Origin: Sapria himalayana
Taxonomy: Eukaryota; Streptophyta; Magnoliopsida; Malpighiales; Rafflesiaceae
DNA: 64,000 nt
NCBI GenBank assembly: GCA_029783825.1
Contig: JAREIK010005788.1
Span: 1 to 64,000 of the forward strand
Direction: 5' to 3'
Below are positions 48,335 to 61,305 of this stretch, one piece after another; the first letter of the stretch is position 1, and each line of letters starts with the position of its first letter. The translations under genes were made by a program, and so were the position numbers. A model generated the notes under the pieces. It saw nothing but the letters and a program-made list of their open reading frames with translations, had not been told where the DNA came from and did not search any database.

Positions 48335-48900
48335 TTATAAAAAGATTTATATAGTTATATAAAATACACTTAAATATTTATGTGTTATTAATCTTGGGAT
48401 TATCATATCTACATAATTTATTCTGTAAATATTAAATATGTAGTTATATACACACTGCTCACCACAAACACCAACACCCATTGTTACTAACACATCTGTG
48501 GAAAAATACAAACTACCACAAGTTGGTATGAGTGGCAAAATAAAAGGAAAATAGATGAACACATCCATGTCTAGAATTAGTAAAACAAGATTTATGGGAG
48601 AATATACATAAGTTAGGAAAAAGATGGAATTTGAAAAAAAAAATATAATCAAAACAAACACTCTTGAATTAAGATAAGCGATGAAGAGTTATGGTAGAAA
48701 GCATACCTCAAATAAATAATAAACTCATGGCTGAAAGAAATCACTTCCATTTTTAGGTTTCATTTTGATTTATCCTTTTTGAGAGAGAGTGACAGATGGC
48801 ATTAGTTAGAAACTTAGAGTTGTCTATGGACAACAAGAAATAGTTTTAGAAGTATTATAATTTCGCAAATGTTTTAATTTTTAATTATAATTGTGCATGT
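48335..48900. other. Non-coding interior of element B
   Basis: The 104-codon minus frame (48,347-48,661) has a Phe/Leu/Ile-rich start and no family resemblance. Nothing else is recognised. Confidence 0.5.
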
Positions 48901-49995
48901 AGCAAGGTACACATGAAAAATAAACACTTTGCAAATTTTAATTATCAAATAAATTAAACAATAAATATATAAACAATTTCAAAAAATAGATGTTTAGCGT
49001 TCCAACTAGAAAAAAAAATCATGGCTACAGAATTTATAAACTTCATATTACAAGGCACACATGAAAAGATGATTGGTTTTCAAGCCACTCTCTTAAGAAT
49101 TATAAATACTCTTTATGAAAAAAATATATAAATATATATACTTTATAGTTATAAATTTTTAACAATTCATATTTATTTTTAAAAAGATAATATGAAATAA
49201 TTTTAAAGGCATAAAATTTAATATTATTTTATATCATTTATAATTTTTAAAATTCTAAAAATTACTTAAAGTGAAAAGATAAATAAAAAAAGTTATACTT
49301 ATATTTTAATTAAGAGTGAATATTAAAAGCTAATAGTAAAAATATTACTTAATTATTGAATTCTTATAAATTTTAGTAGGGGTAAATATCTATGTATTTA
49401 TTATTAAATATCAATTTATTTTCTTTAAAATTAAATGAAAAAATTAAAATTTTTATTATAATTCATAATTTTCAAATTTTGTAGTAATTATTTTTTTAAA
49501 AGTTTCCAATAAACATAAAATTTTTTTATACATATAATAATATTAATATTTACTAGTTTATCGTCAATTCGTCAAAAAATTTTAATCATACAATGAATTA
49601 TTTTACCTTTATATTAGTAGATATTTTAATGTATGTTCATTTATTTTTTAAAATATCTTAAAAATTAATATAATTATAGAATTAATTATTTAATATTAAT
49701 TTAATTTAAATTTTAATGTTTTAATTAAAATTTTTAAAAAGTTTTTTTAATAATTTTTTAAAAATTTTATAATCATAAAAATATTTATTTTAGTTCTTAT
49801 TTATAAATTTTTTTGTTTTTTATAATTTTTTAATTATTTATTTATAATATCGTATTTTTATAATTTTACGAGGAGAATTTGTCTTTCAAGGATTACTCAT
49901 CCATAGACCATGACATACATTTAATAACCAAAATTAAATAAAATTTTAAACAAATAATAAATTAAAAAAAATTAAATCATTAAAGATTAAAGATG
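48900..49995 (-). repeat. AT-rich spacer of element B matching 12.26-13.5 kb
   Basis: Reverse-complement counterpart of the spacer that follows the 5' subterminal repeats in element A. The landmark order is preserved, including the TTCTCCTCGTAAAATTATAA and CATACATTTAATAACCAAAA ends. Confidence 0.8.
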
Positions 49996-50604
49996 GAAAT
50001 TATCTACAGTGCAAATAGCTAGGGAAAATCCCTAGCTAAATGGATATATTTTGTGAAAAATAAAATTTAAGAAATAATCGCTTCCAATAAAATATAAAAT
50101 AGAAAAAAAAAATTTAGATAATTATTTTGCAATAAATTTTGTCTCGATATAATTAGCTAGGAAAAATCCATCGCTAAATTCTCAATTTTCTGTGTAGAAA
50201 TCTATGAAAATATTAGTGTCAAAATTTATTTCAATATAATTAGCTAGAGAAAATCGATCGCTAAATTCCCAATTTTTTTTTGGGGTTCATTGCAAGGAAA
50301 TCTATGAAAATATTATGGATGAAATTTATCTCGATATAATTAGCTAGGGAAATTCCGTGGCTAAATTGATGGCTAATTTTCCTGGTTTTTTTTTTGGAAA
50401 TCAACAAAAATATTAGTGACAGATAATTTTCAATCAGACATTTTTATTACTAATCCATCACTAATACGTCTCTAGTATTTATTTCAATGTAAAATCAAAA
50501 ATCCTTTGTTATTCCCTTGCTATTCCCTAGATAATCCTTCTCTATTTAGCTAGGGAATGATCCCTAGCAAAATTTTCCTATTAAATTGACATTTTCTTGT
50601 AGTG
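49996..50604 (-). repeat. 5' terminus and subterminal repeats of element B
   Basis: On the plus strand, motifs AATAGCTAGGGAAAATCCCT, ATTAGCTAGGAAAAATCCAT, ATTAGCTAGAGAAAATCGAT and ATTAGCTAGGGAAATTCCGT are each followed by CGCTAAATT or equivalent, then TTAGCTAGGGAATGATCCCT and ATTTTCTTGTAGTG at 50,604. There are about six motifs against about 24 in element A. Confidence 0.87.
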
Positions 50605-50813
50605 TATGTCTATCTGTCTGTCTTGTAGTGTTTGTCTATCTGTCTGTCTATCTATCTGTTTATTGATTTGTCTATTGATCAATATATCTATCTTTCTATC
50701 TATCCATATATCTATCCATCTATCTATCTGTCAATTTATTAATCTATCCATTCATCTATCTGACTATCTATTTGACAATCTATCTATCTTTGATAAGTCT
50801 ATCTATCTGTCTA

Positions 50814-50868
<55 letters not shown>

Positions 50869-53800
50869 GTCTATCTATCAATCTATCTTTGTCATTTTTT
50901 TGTCTTTCTTTTTATCTATTTGTTTGTCTATCTATTTGTCTATCTATCTATCTTTCTTTCTATCTTTCTATCTGTATATCTATCTGTCTATCTATTGATT
51001 ATCGATCTATCTTTATATCTAATGTCTATATGTTAGTATATCTGTCTATCTATCTATTTGTCTGTCAGTCAATATGTGTGTATATTAATCTGTCTATATA
51101 TTTATATATATGTCTATCTATCTATCTGCATAAAAATATTTCTGTCTATTTAGAATCAATCAATCAATCTATCTATCTATCTATATGTTTATCTTTATGT
51201 TAATTTATCTGTGTATCTATATGTCTGTCTATTTGCCTATCTATCTATCTGTCTATCTACATAATTGTCTATCTATCTATCTATGAGTCTATCTATCTGT
51301 TTGTTTATATGTTTATTTATCATTATATCAATCTATCTATGTATATCTTTGTATTTTTATAAGACTATCTATCTTTCTATCTATATGTATATCTATCTAT
51401 TTGTTATTAATCAGTCTTTCTACTTGTCTGTTTATGTGTCTGTCTATTTGTATGTCTATCAATTTGTCTATTTATCTATCTATTTATCTGATCATCTATT
51501 GTTCTATCTATCCGTATGTCTATTAAGATGTCTATCTATCTATGTGTTTATCTCTTTATCTATCTATCTTCCTATCTCTCTATCCATCTGTCTTTCTAAC
51601 TAACTAACTATCTATCTATCTGTCTATCTATTTGTCTATCAATCTATCAATCTATCTATCCATTATTTTTCTATCTATCTAAATATATATCTATCTATCT
51701 ATCTATCTGTTATCTAACCATGTCCTTATATTTATATATATATATATATATCTAACTATCTATTTGTTTATCTATCTATTTGTATATCTATCTGTCTATA
51801 TATTATTCTAAATATCTAATATCTATCTATCTCTCTATCAAACTATCTATCAATCTATTTGTCTGTCTGGCTATCTATATATCTTTTTATCTATCTATCT
51901 ATATAACTATTTAATAATTTATGTATCTATTTGTTTATCTAATATCTATATATATGTGTATTTATATATCTATATATCTATCTATTTATTTATCTACCTA
52001 TCTATTATCTATATGTCTATCTTTTTATCTATATGTCGATATATCTATATATCTATTTATTTAATTATCTATCTTTTTGTCTTTGTATCTATCTATATAT
52101 CTTTTTATCGATCTATCTATCTTAGTATCTATCTATATATAATTTTATCGATCTATCTATTTATTTATCTATCTATTTATCTATCTATTTATCTATCTAT
52201 TTATCTATCTATTTAACTATCTATCTAATGATCTATTTATCATTTTGTCTGTCTATCTATCTAACTAACTATCTATTTTTTAGTCTTGATATCTATCTAA
52301 CTTTCTATCTATTTATCTATCATTCTATCTATCTATCTATCTGTTTATCAATCAATCTCACTATTTGTCTATCAATATATCTACTAATCTATTTGTCTTT
52401 CGATATGTCTATTTATATATTTATCTATTTGACTATCTATTTGTCTTTTGATTTGTCTATATATCTATATATCTATCTGTCTATATACAATCTATCTAAT
52501 TGTCTATCTATCTATTAATATATATATATATATCTATCTATATATATATCCGTAAATTAATCTATCTATCTATAGATGATCTATTTGTTTATCTATTGAT
52601 CTTTTGATCAGTCTATCTATCAATAAATTTTTCTATATATATATCCATTTATATAATCAACTCTCTATATGTCCTTTTATTTGTCTTTATATCTTTATTA
52701 TTATTTGTTTGTCTATTTGATTATCTATTTGTCTTTCTTTCTGTCTATCTATCTATTTATCTGTCTGTCTGTCTATTTATTTGTCTGTCTATTTGTCTTT
52801 ATATCTGTATGTCTATCTATTCGTATATGTATCTATCTATCTATCTGTCTTTCTGTCTGTCTGTCTATATGTGTGCATTTATTTGTCTATCTATTTATCT
52901 ATACGTTTATCTTTCTATATGTCTATCTAAATGTCTGTCAATCTATCAATCAATCAATCTATATATCTATATGTATATCTCTATCTATCTATCTATCTAT
53001 CTATCTGTCTGTATATTTTCCTATCTATTTTTCTATCTATCTGTATATCTATATGTCAGCCTATCTTGCAATCTATTTGTCTATCTATCTGTCTATTTGT
53101 ATGTCTATCTATCTATCTAACTATTTATCAATCTGTGAATGTCTCTATATTTCTATATGTCTATTTATCTTTATATAAATCTATCTATCTATATATTTGT
53201 CTATTTGTCTATTTATCTAGCTAATTATCAATCTGTCTATCTATCACTCTATTTATCTGTCTATCTATCTGTCTATTAATCTATCTATCTATCTATCTAT
53301 TTAGTTGTATGTCTATTAATCAAAATATCTTCTTATTTGTATATCTCATTATATATCTATTTATTAATCTATCTATTTATCTATTATCCTATCTATCTGT
53401 ATATCAATTTGATTATTTATTTTTCAATCAATCAATCAATCAATCTGTCTGTCTAACAAACTTTCTATCAATCTATCTTTCTATCTATTTATCTATGAAT
53501 CAATCTATCTAAATATCTATCTGTCTATCTGTATGTCTATATATTTAACTATCTTTATGTCTATCTATCTATCTATATATCTATTTATCTATATGTCTAA
53601 CTATATGTATATCAATCTATCTTTTAAAATGTCTATCTTTCTTTCTATCTATTTTTCTAACTTTCTACCTAACTATATGTCTATCTATATGTCTATTTAT
53701 CTTTATGTCTATCTATTTATCTATATGTCTATCAAATTATCTATCTATCTGTCTATATATCTTTCTTAATATCTATCTATCTATCTACCTATTTATCTAT

Positions 53801-55903
53801 CTTTCTATCTATCTATCTTTCTATCTATCTATCTTTCTATCTATCTTTAGATCTATTTATCTATCTATCTGTCTGTCTGTCTATCTATCTATCTATATAT
53901 TTATCTTTCTTTCTTTCTGTCTGTCTGTCTATATGTCTGTAAATCTTTATGTCTATATGTCTATCTATTTTTCTATCTATATGTTGGCCTATTTTTCGGT
54001 CTATTTGTCTATCTATCTATTTATCTATCTATATGTTTATCTGTCTATATGTCTATCTATTTGTCTATCTATATGTCTATCTATATATCAAACTATATGT
54101 CTATCTATATGTCTGTTATTTATCTATCTATCTGCCTGTCTATTTATTTGTCTATCAATTAATTTGTCTATCTATCTATCTATCTAATTATCTTTCTATC
54201 TATCTTTTTATCTATCTATATATCAATTTATCTATCAATATATATATATATATATATATATCTCCATTATTCAATATATCTATCTTTCAATCTATCCATC
54301 AAATTGTCTATATATATCTATATATATATATATATATATCTAACATTATATCTATCTATCTGTCTATTTATCTGTTAAACTATCTGTCTATCCAACTGTA
54401 TATCATTTGTCTTTCTTTTGATCTATTTGTCTATCTATTTGTCTATATATTAGTTTATGAATCTATCTAACTATTTGTATATCAATCTATCTATAAATAT
54501 GTATACCTATCTGTTTATCTACCAGTCTATCTATCTGACCATCTGTCTATCTATAATCTGCCTATCTTTCTGTCTAACAATATATCTATTTATCTATATA
54601 TCTGGCTATCTATCTATCTATCTATATATCTATCTGTCCATATATCTATTTATCTATCAATCTTTTGTATAATTACCTATCAATCTATATGTGTATCTAT
54701 CTTTCTATCTATCTAACTATTTATCTAACAATTCATCTATCTATCTATATATACGTCTATTTATCTAAATGTCTATTAGTGAATCTATATATCTAACTAT
54801 TTGTCTATATGTCTGTATATGTATATATCTATTTATGCATCTATATGTCTGTCTATCTATTGGTCCATCTATCTATCTATTTATCGGTCTATCGGTATAT
54901 CTATCTATCTATCTATATATGTCTGTATATGTATATGTCTATTTATGCATCTATATGTCTATCTATCTATCTATCTATTTATCGGTCTATCTGTCTATTT
55001 ATCTATCTGTCTGTCTATCTATCTGTATATCTATCTATCTATTTATCTATCTATGTGTCTATCTGTGTGACTATCTATCTAATTATCTATTTGTCAATCT
55101 GCCTATCAATCTATAAATCTATCTATATGTCTATTTGTCTGTCAATATGTTAATCCATCTATTTGTCTATCTAAAAGGGTTATCTAACTTTCTGTCTATC
55201 TATCTATCTATATATCTGCCTATCTATATGTCTATCTATTTATCTCTCTGTCTATCAATCTATCAATTTATCTTTCAATCTGCTTGTCTATCTATTTGTC
55301 TATCTATCTGTCTAGCTAGTTGTCAATCTATCTGTTAATATGTTTATCTATATATTTGTCTATCTATATATCTATCTATTTTCTATCTAATATCTATCTA
55401 TCAATCTATCTATCGTGGATATATCTATATATCTAGGTCTATCTATCTATCAATCTTTTTGTCTAACTTTCTGTCTGTCTATCTATCTATATATCTATCT
55501 GCCTATCAATCAATCTATCTATTTAACTATATATCTATTAGTCAATCTGTCAATATATCTAACTATTGATCTATCTGACTATATATCTATCTTCTTATCT
55601 ATTAGTCTATCTATCTGTTTATATATATCTTTATAAATTTGTCTATATCCATCTTTTATCTATCTATCTATATATCTATCTATGTATTATCTATCTATAT
55701 CTATATGTTGTTCTATCTTTCTATTTATCTATCTATCTATCAAAGTATCTATGTATCTATATTTATTTCTTTGTCTATCTACCCATTATTTATCCATCTA
55801 TCTATCCATCTATCTATCCTTTTATCCAACCATCTTTCTATCCTTCTATCTATTTGTTGATCTATCTGTATATTTATTCATCTATCTATCCATCTATCTA
55901 TCC
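50605..55903 (+). repeat. Large TCTA tetranucleotide array (about 5.3 kb)
   Basis: Degenerate (TCTA)n with frequent TCTG, TTTG, TTTA and ATCA variants and embedded TA runs (about 50,818-50,866, 51,734-51,752, 52,518-52,535, 54,238-54,262). CCAT variants increase near the right end (55,780-55,900). All three plus frames are mostly open and give many overlapping Ser-Ile-Tyr-Leu ORFs up to about 170 codons. None is a gene. The array begins at the end of element B and ends inside a TNP2 pseudogene. Confidence 0.95.
50622..50630 (+). other. Second CTTGTAGTG motif just outside element B
   Basis: CTTGTAGTG at the true end of B (50,596-50,604) is repeated 17 bases further on inside the array, each followed by GTCTATCTGTCTGTC-like sequence. 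It could be a local duplication of the junction or the footprint of another CACTA end. Confidence 0.6.
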
Positions 55904-56959
55904 TTTGGTATTACATCGATATGGATGATTAAAGGACAATACCTTCCGTTGGTTGTTGAACCACGACTGTTTTTTGCTTTTAATTAATCTAAAAGCATCA
56001 AAATCTTCCAGACAATGCTGACATGTCAACATACTAGTTGTACTCCATCCAGACATCATAGAATATCCTGGAAAGTCATTTATGGTCCACATGAGGGCAG
56101 TGCGCATCTGAAAATTTTTCATTTGGAAATATCATAAGTTTGAACCCTAACACCCCAAAGACTTTTCAACTCAGCTATCAATGGTTGCATAAAAATTTTG
56201 CATTTTGCTTGTACTAAGCATGTCCACATATTTAACAACTGTTAAGGTCACTGTCATTACCCTAGTATATCATACAATTGTACACACATTAATGAATGAC
56301 CTGTACGGGTAATTTCAAGCCTCTAACTTACTTCTTCGTGCTGCAGAAATCCAATGGCATCAGATTATATTTTGGCAACAATTCTTGAATGAATTTCGAC
56401 ATATCATCAAACCATTCCTGTGAATACTTGTGCCTGCACTCTATTTCTAACATCCTCACGGCTAGAAAAAGTTGAGTATGCTTAGAATTTTTCTCATATA
56501 GAGGTTTGTCTCCAACTTTAATCATGTCATAGAAATTTTTTGCCTCGACATTTGTATCCTCATTCGGGTTGAATTCAGCAACCACTGCATCAAAAACCAT
56601 TTTATGGTATGTAGTGTGATTAATATTATCTGAGACCATCTGATTAGTTTCACTTACTGAAACCCATACTAAACTAGAAAACCTCAGTTGGAGTTGCTTC
56701 TCACCATGGTATATCCAAACATAGTAATCTGCCACAAAACTATTTCTATACAAATGTATCTTCACAGTTTCAACATTCAAAAACTTTTTATTCTGACATT
56801 TAACTAAAGTGCAATGACACCTTATATCTGTACCACTATTCACACACTCAGAATGTCTCAGAGAAATCTCAACAAATTCATCAACTTATCCCCCCATTCA
56901 TTAGAGAACATTCGATTCACTATTCGACTATTGTACATCCATTAACGATCATCTTCCAT
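55904..56959 (-). pseudogene. Truncated TNP2-like transposase pseudogene (element C)
   Basis: Minus-strand start of a CACTA transposase. The ATG at 56,959 opens MEDDR, stop, WMYNSRIVNRMFSNEWGDKL, then after a frameshift the 171-codon frame (56,843-56,328) with TDIRCHCTLVKCQNKKFLN and SFVADYYVWIYHGEKQ, the transposase-associated domain. Past TKK the frame holds stops but still reads VRGLKLPVQVIH and GNDSDLNSC. A deletion then joins CGHA-YKQNAK directly to LIAELKSLWGV, removing roughly 130 codons of the TNP2 core relative to the element A copy. It resumes FQMRTALMWTINDFPGYSMM, SGWSTTSMLTCQHCLEDF and HPYRCNTK, where the TCTA array cuts it off. It is a different, more distant copy than the element A gene, retaining the conserved ALMWTINDFP motif better. 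Confidence 0.88.
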
Positions 56960-57004
56960 AACTAGTTAAAAAAATCATTTTATTTTAACAAACACAAGTA
57001 TCTC

Positions 57005-58320
57005 TTATTATAGTTATATATAATTATATAGATATTTATTTAGATATACATATATTTATATATAGTTATACACATATAGTTTAAAATAATGTTGTATATT
57101 GTTATACATGTAATTATAAATATAGTTACATGTGGTTACACATATAGTTATCCATATAGTTAAATGTATATTTATACATGTAGGTTTATATATTTGTTCA
57201 TTTAATTTTATATATCTATACATAGAGTAATGTATATGTATAAATATAGTAAAATACTTTTTTATATACTACTATATACAAGTATAATTAAATATAAACT
57301 ATAAATTTAATACATAAATATAATTTTGCATAAACTTTTAAAGTTATACACATTGTAAGATACAATTATTTATAGTTATATATTATTTTACATATAATAT
57401 ATAATGTTATAACTAGTTATATATAATTAAACATATAGTTATATATATATATTCATACAAGTAGTTATAAGTAGTTATACATTAATATATACAACATTAT
57501 AAACAAATATTTATATATAGTTATACACATATAGTTAAACATAATGTTCAATGTTGGTATAAATGTAATTATAAATATTGTTGCATATGGTTATATATAT
57601 AGTTATACATATAGCTACGTATATTTATACATGTAAGTTTATATATTTGTTCATTAATTTTTTATATTTATACATATAATAATGCATATGTATTGATATA
57701 GTAAAATACTTTTTTAAACTACTATATACAAGTATTTATTAAACATAAGCTGTAAATTAAATATTTAAATATAATTATGCATCAAACTTTTAAAGTTATA
57801 CTCATAGTAAGATACAATTATTTATAGTTATATATTATTTTATAATAATATAATAGTTATAAATAGTTATATATAGATATATTCATACGAGTAGTTATAA
57901 GTAATTATACATAAATATAAACAACGTTATAAAATTTTTTTTTGATTTAATTATATGAATACATATATGTATATATAGTTACAAATATAGTATATTTAAT
58001 TATATAGTGCTACATAGTTATACAAATATTTATATATAGTTATACACATATAGTTATAAATTGTATGTAGTTAAAGATTAAATTATATATAACATTTATA
58101 TAGTTGTACAGTAAGTAAAATATACTTATATATAGTTATATGTTAGTATACATATAGTATTTTTTAGAAATATAGTTATATAGAATTATACATATAGTTA
58201 TACAATATTATATAGTTACAAATTAGTTATAGAAAGTTATAAATATAGTTATAGAAATAGTTTACTTTATTATAAATATAGTTATAAATACTTTATATAA
58301 AATGGCATATGATTATATAA
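57005..58320 (-). repeat. ~550-bp-type repeats of element C, about 2.5 copies
   Basis: Same family and orientation as in element B: TATATAGTTATACACATATAG, AATAATGTTGTATATTGTTA, ATTATAAATATAGTTACATG, TACATGTAGGTTTATATATT, repeated near 57,090 and 57,540 with a shorter period (about 450). The stretch 58,070-58,300 matches 48,110-48,330 of element B closely (ATTTAATTATAT..., TAGAAATATAGTTATATAGA). It lies directly 5' of the TNP2 pseudogene, as in element A. Confidence 0.82.
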
Positions 58321-58845
58321 TTAAACACATGTATCTATATAATATTTGTGAATAAAATATTTTTATAAATATTACTTAAATAATTATATTTATCTGTAAC
58401 ACTTTTATAAATATATAGATAGTATATATATATTCTATATTTTATAAAAAAATATGTAATATAAATATTTACAAAATTGTATAATTATTTAATATTATAT
58501 AATTCTTATATTAAAAAATATAAAATGGATAGGTTAATATAAAGTTTATATAGATATTCATAAACATTAAAACATATGTATAAATATTTATATATAACAT
58601 TATATATTTATATAAACATATCAATGTGTATTTATAATGTAAATCATTTATATATATTAAAGTATAGACATTTATACATAATGTCATACGATTATATAAA
58701 TATTTAAAAGTTTATATATACTGTTATATACATTTAAGATTAACATTAAATAAAAGTTTTATTTAACATTATTCATTATATATATTAAAATATAGACATT
58801 TATACATAATGTCATATGATTATATAAATATAAACAATTAACATT
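58320..58845 (-). repeat. AT-rich block, inverted copy of 10.02-10.6 kb
   Basis: Reverse complement matches 10,020-10,595 with preserved landmark order (see that entry). Here it joins directly to the ~550-bp-type repeats. Confidence 0.75.
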
Positions 58846-59170
58846 AAGATTATTCGGATGCAAATATTCTTTGATTGATATCAAAATCAATAAAACACTA
58901 AAAATTTAAATAGTAGAAGAACAAAGATTAAACTGAAAAATTATTATTTAATTAATTGTGTCGAGTCAAAATCATGATAGTTTAAATGAAATTGAAGTAA
59001 AAATGAAGAAATTCGGAGGAGAAATAAAAAAACTAATACCCAAATATACGGAAAAAATGAATTCTGATTGTCTATATATAATTGAGAGAGATGGAGATAT
59101 GTATATGCAATTTGAAGGAGAAGAACAAAGAAACTCTTACTTGGATTCAGAAGAATAGTAGGAAGACTGA
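58846..59170. other. Short non-repetitive segment between element C and the TAGA array
   Basis: About 320 bases that are neither the AT-rich block nor tetranucleotide. A plus frame (58,958-59,158, beginning at GTG) is rich in Glu, Lys and Asp, but has no ATG start or recognisable motif. The minus strand gives a hydrophobic Phe/Leu frame that runs on into the array. No CACTACAAG terminus is seen at the boundary. Confidence 0.45.
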
Positions 59171-59742
59171 AAGATAGATAGAAATATAGATAGATATATA
59201 TAACAATAGAAAGATAAACAGATAGATTGATAGATAGACAAAAAGATAGATAAAAAGAAAAATAGAGAGACAAATAGATAGATATATATATATATATATA
59301 AAGATAGATAGATAGAGAGGTAGATAGATAGATAGACAAATGATAATATATATACATATAGATAGATAAATAAATAGATAGACAAATGACATATAGATAG
59401 ATAGATAAATAGATAGCTAGATAAACAGACAGATAGATAGATATAAAGATAGATAGACAAATAGAAATACAAATAGATAATAAAATAGATAGAGAGACAT
59501 ACAGATAGAAAAATATATAGATATATATATATATATAGAAAGATAGATAAAAAGATAGATTAATAGATAGATAGACATACATATAGTTAGATAGATAGAT
59601 AATTCGATATAAAGTTAGTTAAATAAAAATATAGATAGATAGATAGATAGACATATAAATAAATAGATAGATAGATAGATAGATAGACAGAAAGAAAGAA
59701 AGATAGATAGATAGAAAGACAAATAGATAGATAGAAAGACAA

Positions 59743-59776
<34 letters not shown>

Positions 59777-60842
59777 ATAGATAATAGACATATAGATAGA
59801 TAGATATACAGATAATAGACATATAGATAAAGTGATAGATAGATAGATGAGAGATAGATAAATATATAGATAGATAGACATATAGATAGATCGAAAGATA
59901 GACAAATATATAAACAGATAATAGACAGATAGATAGAGTGATAGATAGATAGATAATAGACAGATAGATAGAGTGATAGATAGATAGATAGATAATAGTC
60001 ACAAAGATAGAGTTATATATAGATAAATAATGAGATGGATATATAGATAGATAGACATATAGATAGGCAGACTGATAGATAGATAGATAAAGACATATAT
60101 AGGTAGAAAAATAGATAGATAGACATATTGATAGAAAGAGTAAGATAGATTGACAGACAAATTGATAGACATAAACATATATAAATTGATAGAAAAGAAG
60201 AAAGATAAAAAAGAAAAAAAAGAATGAAAGAAAGATAGATAAATAGAGAGATAGAAAGATGATTAATAGATAGTTAAATAAATAGATAGATAAACAAATA
60301 TATAGATAAATAGATAGACAAATTAATAGACAGATATAGAAAAAGATACATAGATAGATAAATATAGATTTAGATAAATATATAGATAGATAGAGAGAGA
60401 TATATATATATAGATAGATTGAAAATAGTTAGACAGACAGATAAATAGATAGATAGATAGACCGACAAATAGACATAAAGGCAGGCATGTAGATATTAGA
60501 CAGATAGACAGATAGATAGGAAGACAAATAGACAGACAGAAAGATAGATTGATAGATAACAAATAGATAGACAAATTGATAGATTTCTTGATAGATAGAT
60601 AGATAGACAAATACATAGATAGATAAATAGACAGATGGATAGATTTATTGATATAAAGATTGATAGACAAATTGATCAACATATTGATAGATAAATAGAT
60701 TGACATATTGATATAAAGAAAGAAAGATAGATAGATACAGAGATAGTTAGATAAATAGATATATAGATAGAAAAATAGATAGATAGAAAGATAGTAATAT
60801 AGATAGGTTGATAGATAGAAAGATAGACAGAAATATAGACAA

Positions 60843-60874
<32 letters not shown>

Positions 60875-61272
60875 GTAGACAAATAAATAGACAAATAGAT
60901 AGATAGATAAATAGATAGATAGACAAACAGATAGATTTATAGAAATATAGATAAATAGATACATAGATAGATAGACATATAATTAGATATATAGATAGAT
61001 GGATAGACATATAAATTGATAGAAAGAAAGAAAGATAGATAGAAAGTTAGATAGATAGATTATTAGACAAATATATAGATAGATATATAGACAAATAAAT
61101 AAATAGATTAATTGTTAGATAAATATATAGATTTATAGATAGATAGATAGATAGATATAATGATATATAGATAGACATATAGATTGACAAATAGATAGAT
61201 TGATATATAGATAAATAGATAGATAGACATATAGATAAATAAAAAGATAGATAGATAGATAGAGAGGCACAC

Positions 61273-61305
<33 letters not shown>

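Larger units (their letters stand above)
37970..50604 (-). mobile_element. CACTA (En/Spm) element B, about 12.6 kb, non-autonomous
   Basis: Minus-oriented CACTA element. Its 5' end (50,604, read on the minus strand) is CACTACAAGAAAATGTCAAT and its 3' end at 37,970 is a mutated TAGAGCGAGAAAAATCCC. It is flanked by TAT on both sides (37,967-37,969 and 50,605-50,607), the 3-bp target-site duplication expected for the superfamily. Subterminal motifs occur at both ends. Internal spacers match element A in inverted orientation. I find no TNP2 or Transposase_24 sequence, so it is probably a deletion derivative dependent on a partner. It carries a nested MITE and a copia remnant, indicating age. Confidence 0.83.

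Noticed and set aside
50606..55987. Dozens of overlapping plus-strand ORFs rich in Ser, Ile, Tyr, Leu
   Set aside because: TCTA repeats contain no stop in any plus-strand frame and translate as S-I-Y-L. The ORFs overlap in all frames and track the repeat, so they are not genes.
58958..59158. 66-codon plus ORF, Glu/Lys-rich
   Set aside because: Begins at GTG with no ATG start, no recognised motif, and lies in a short spacer between a repeat block and the TAGA array.
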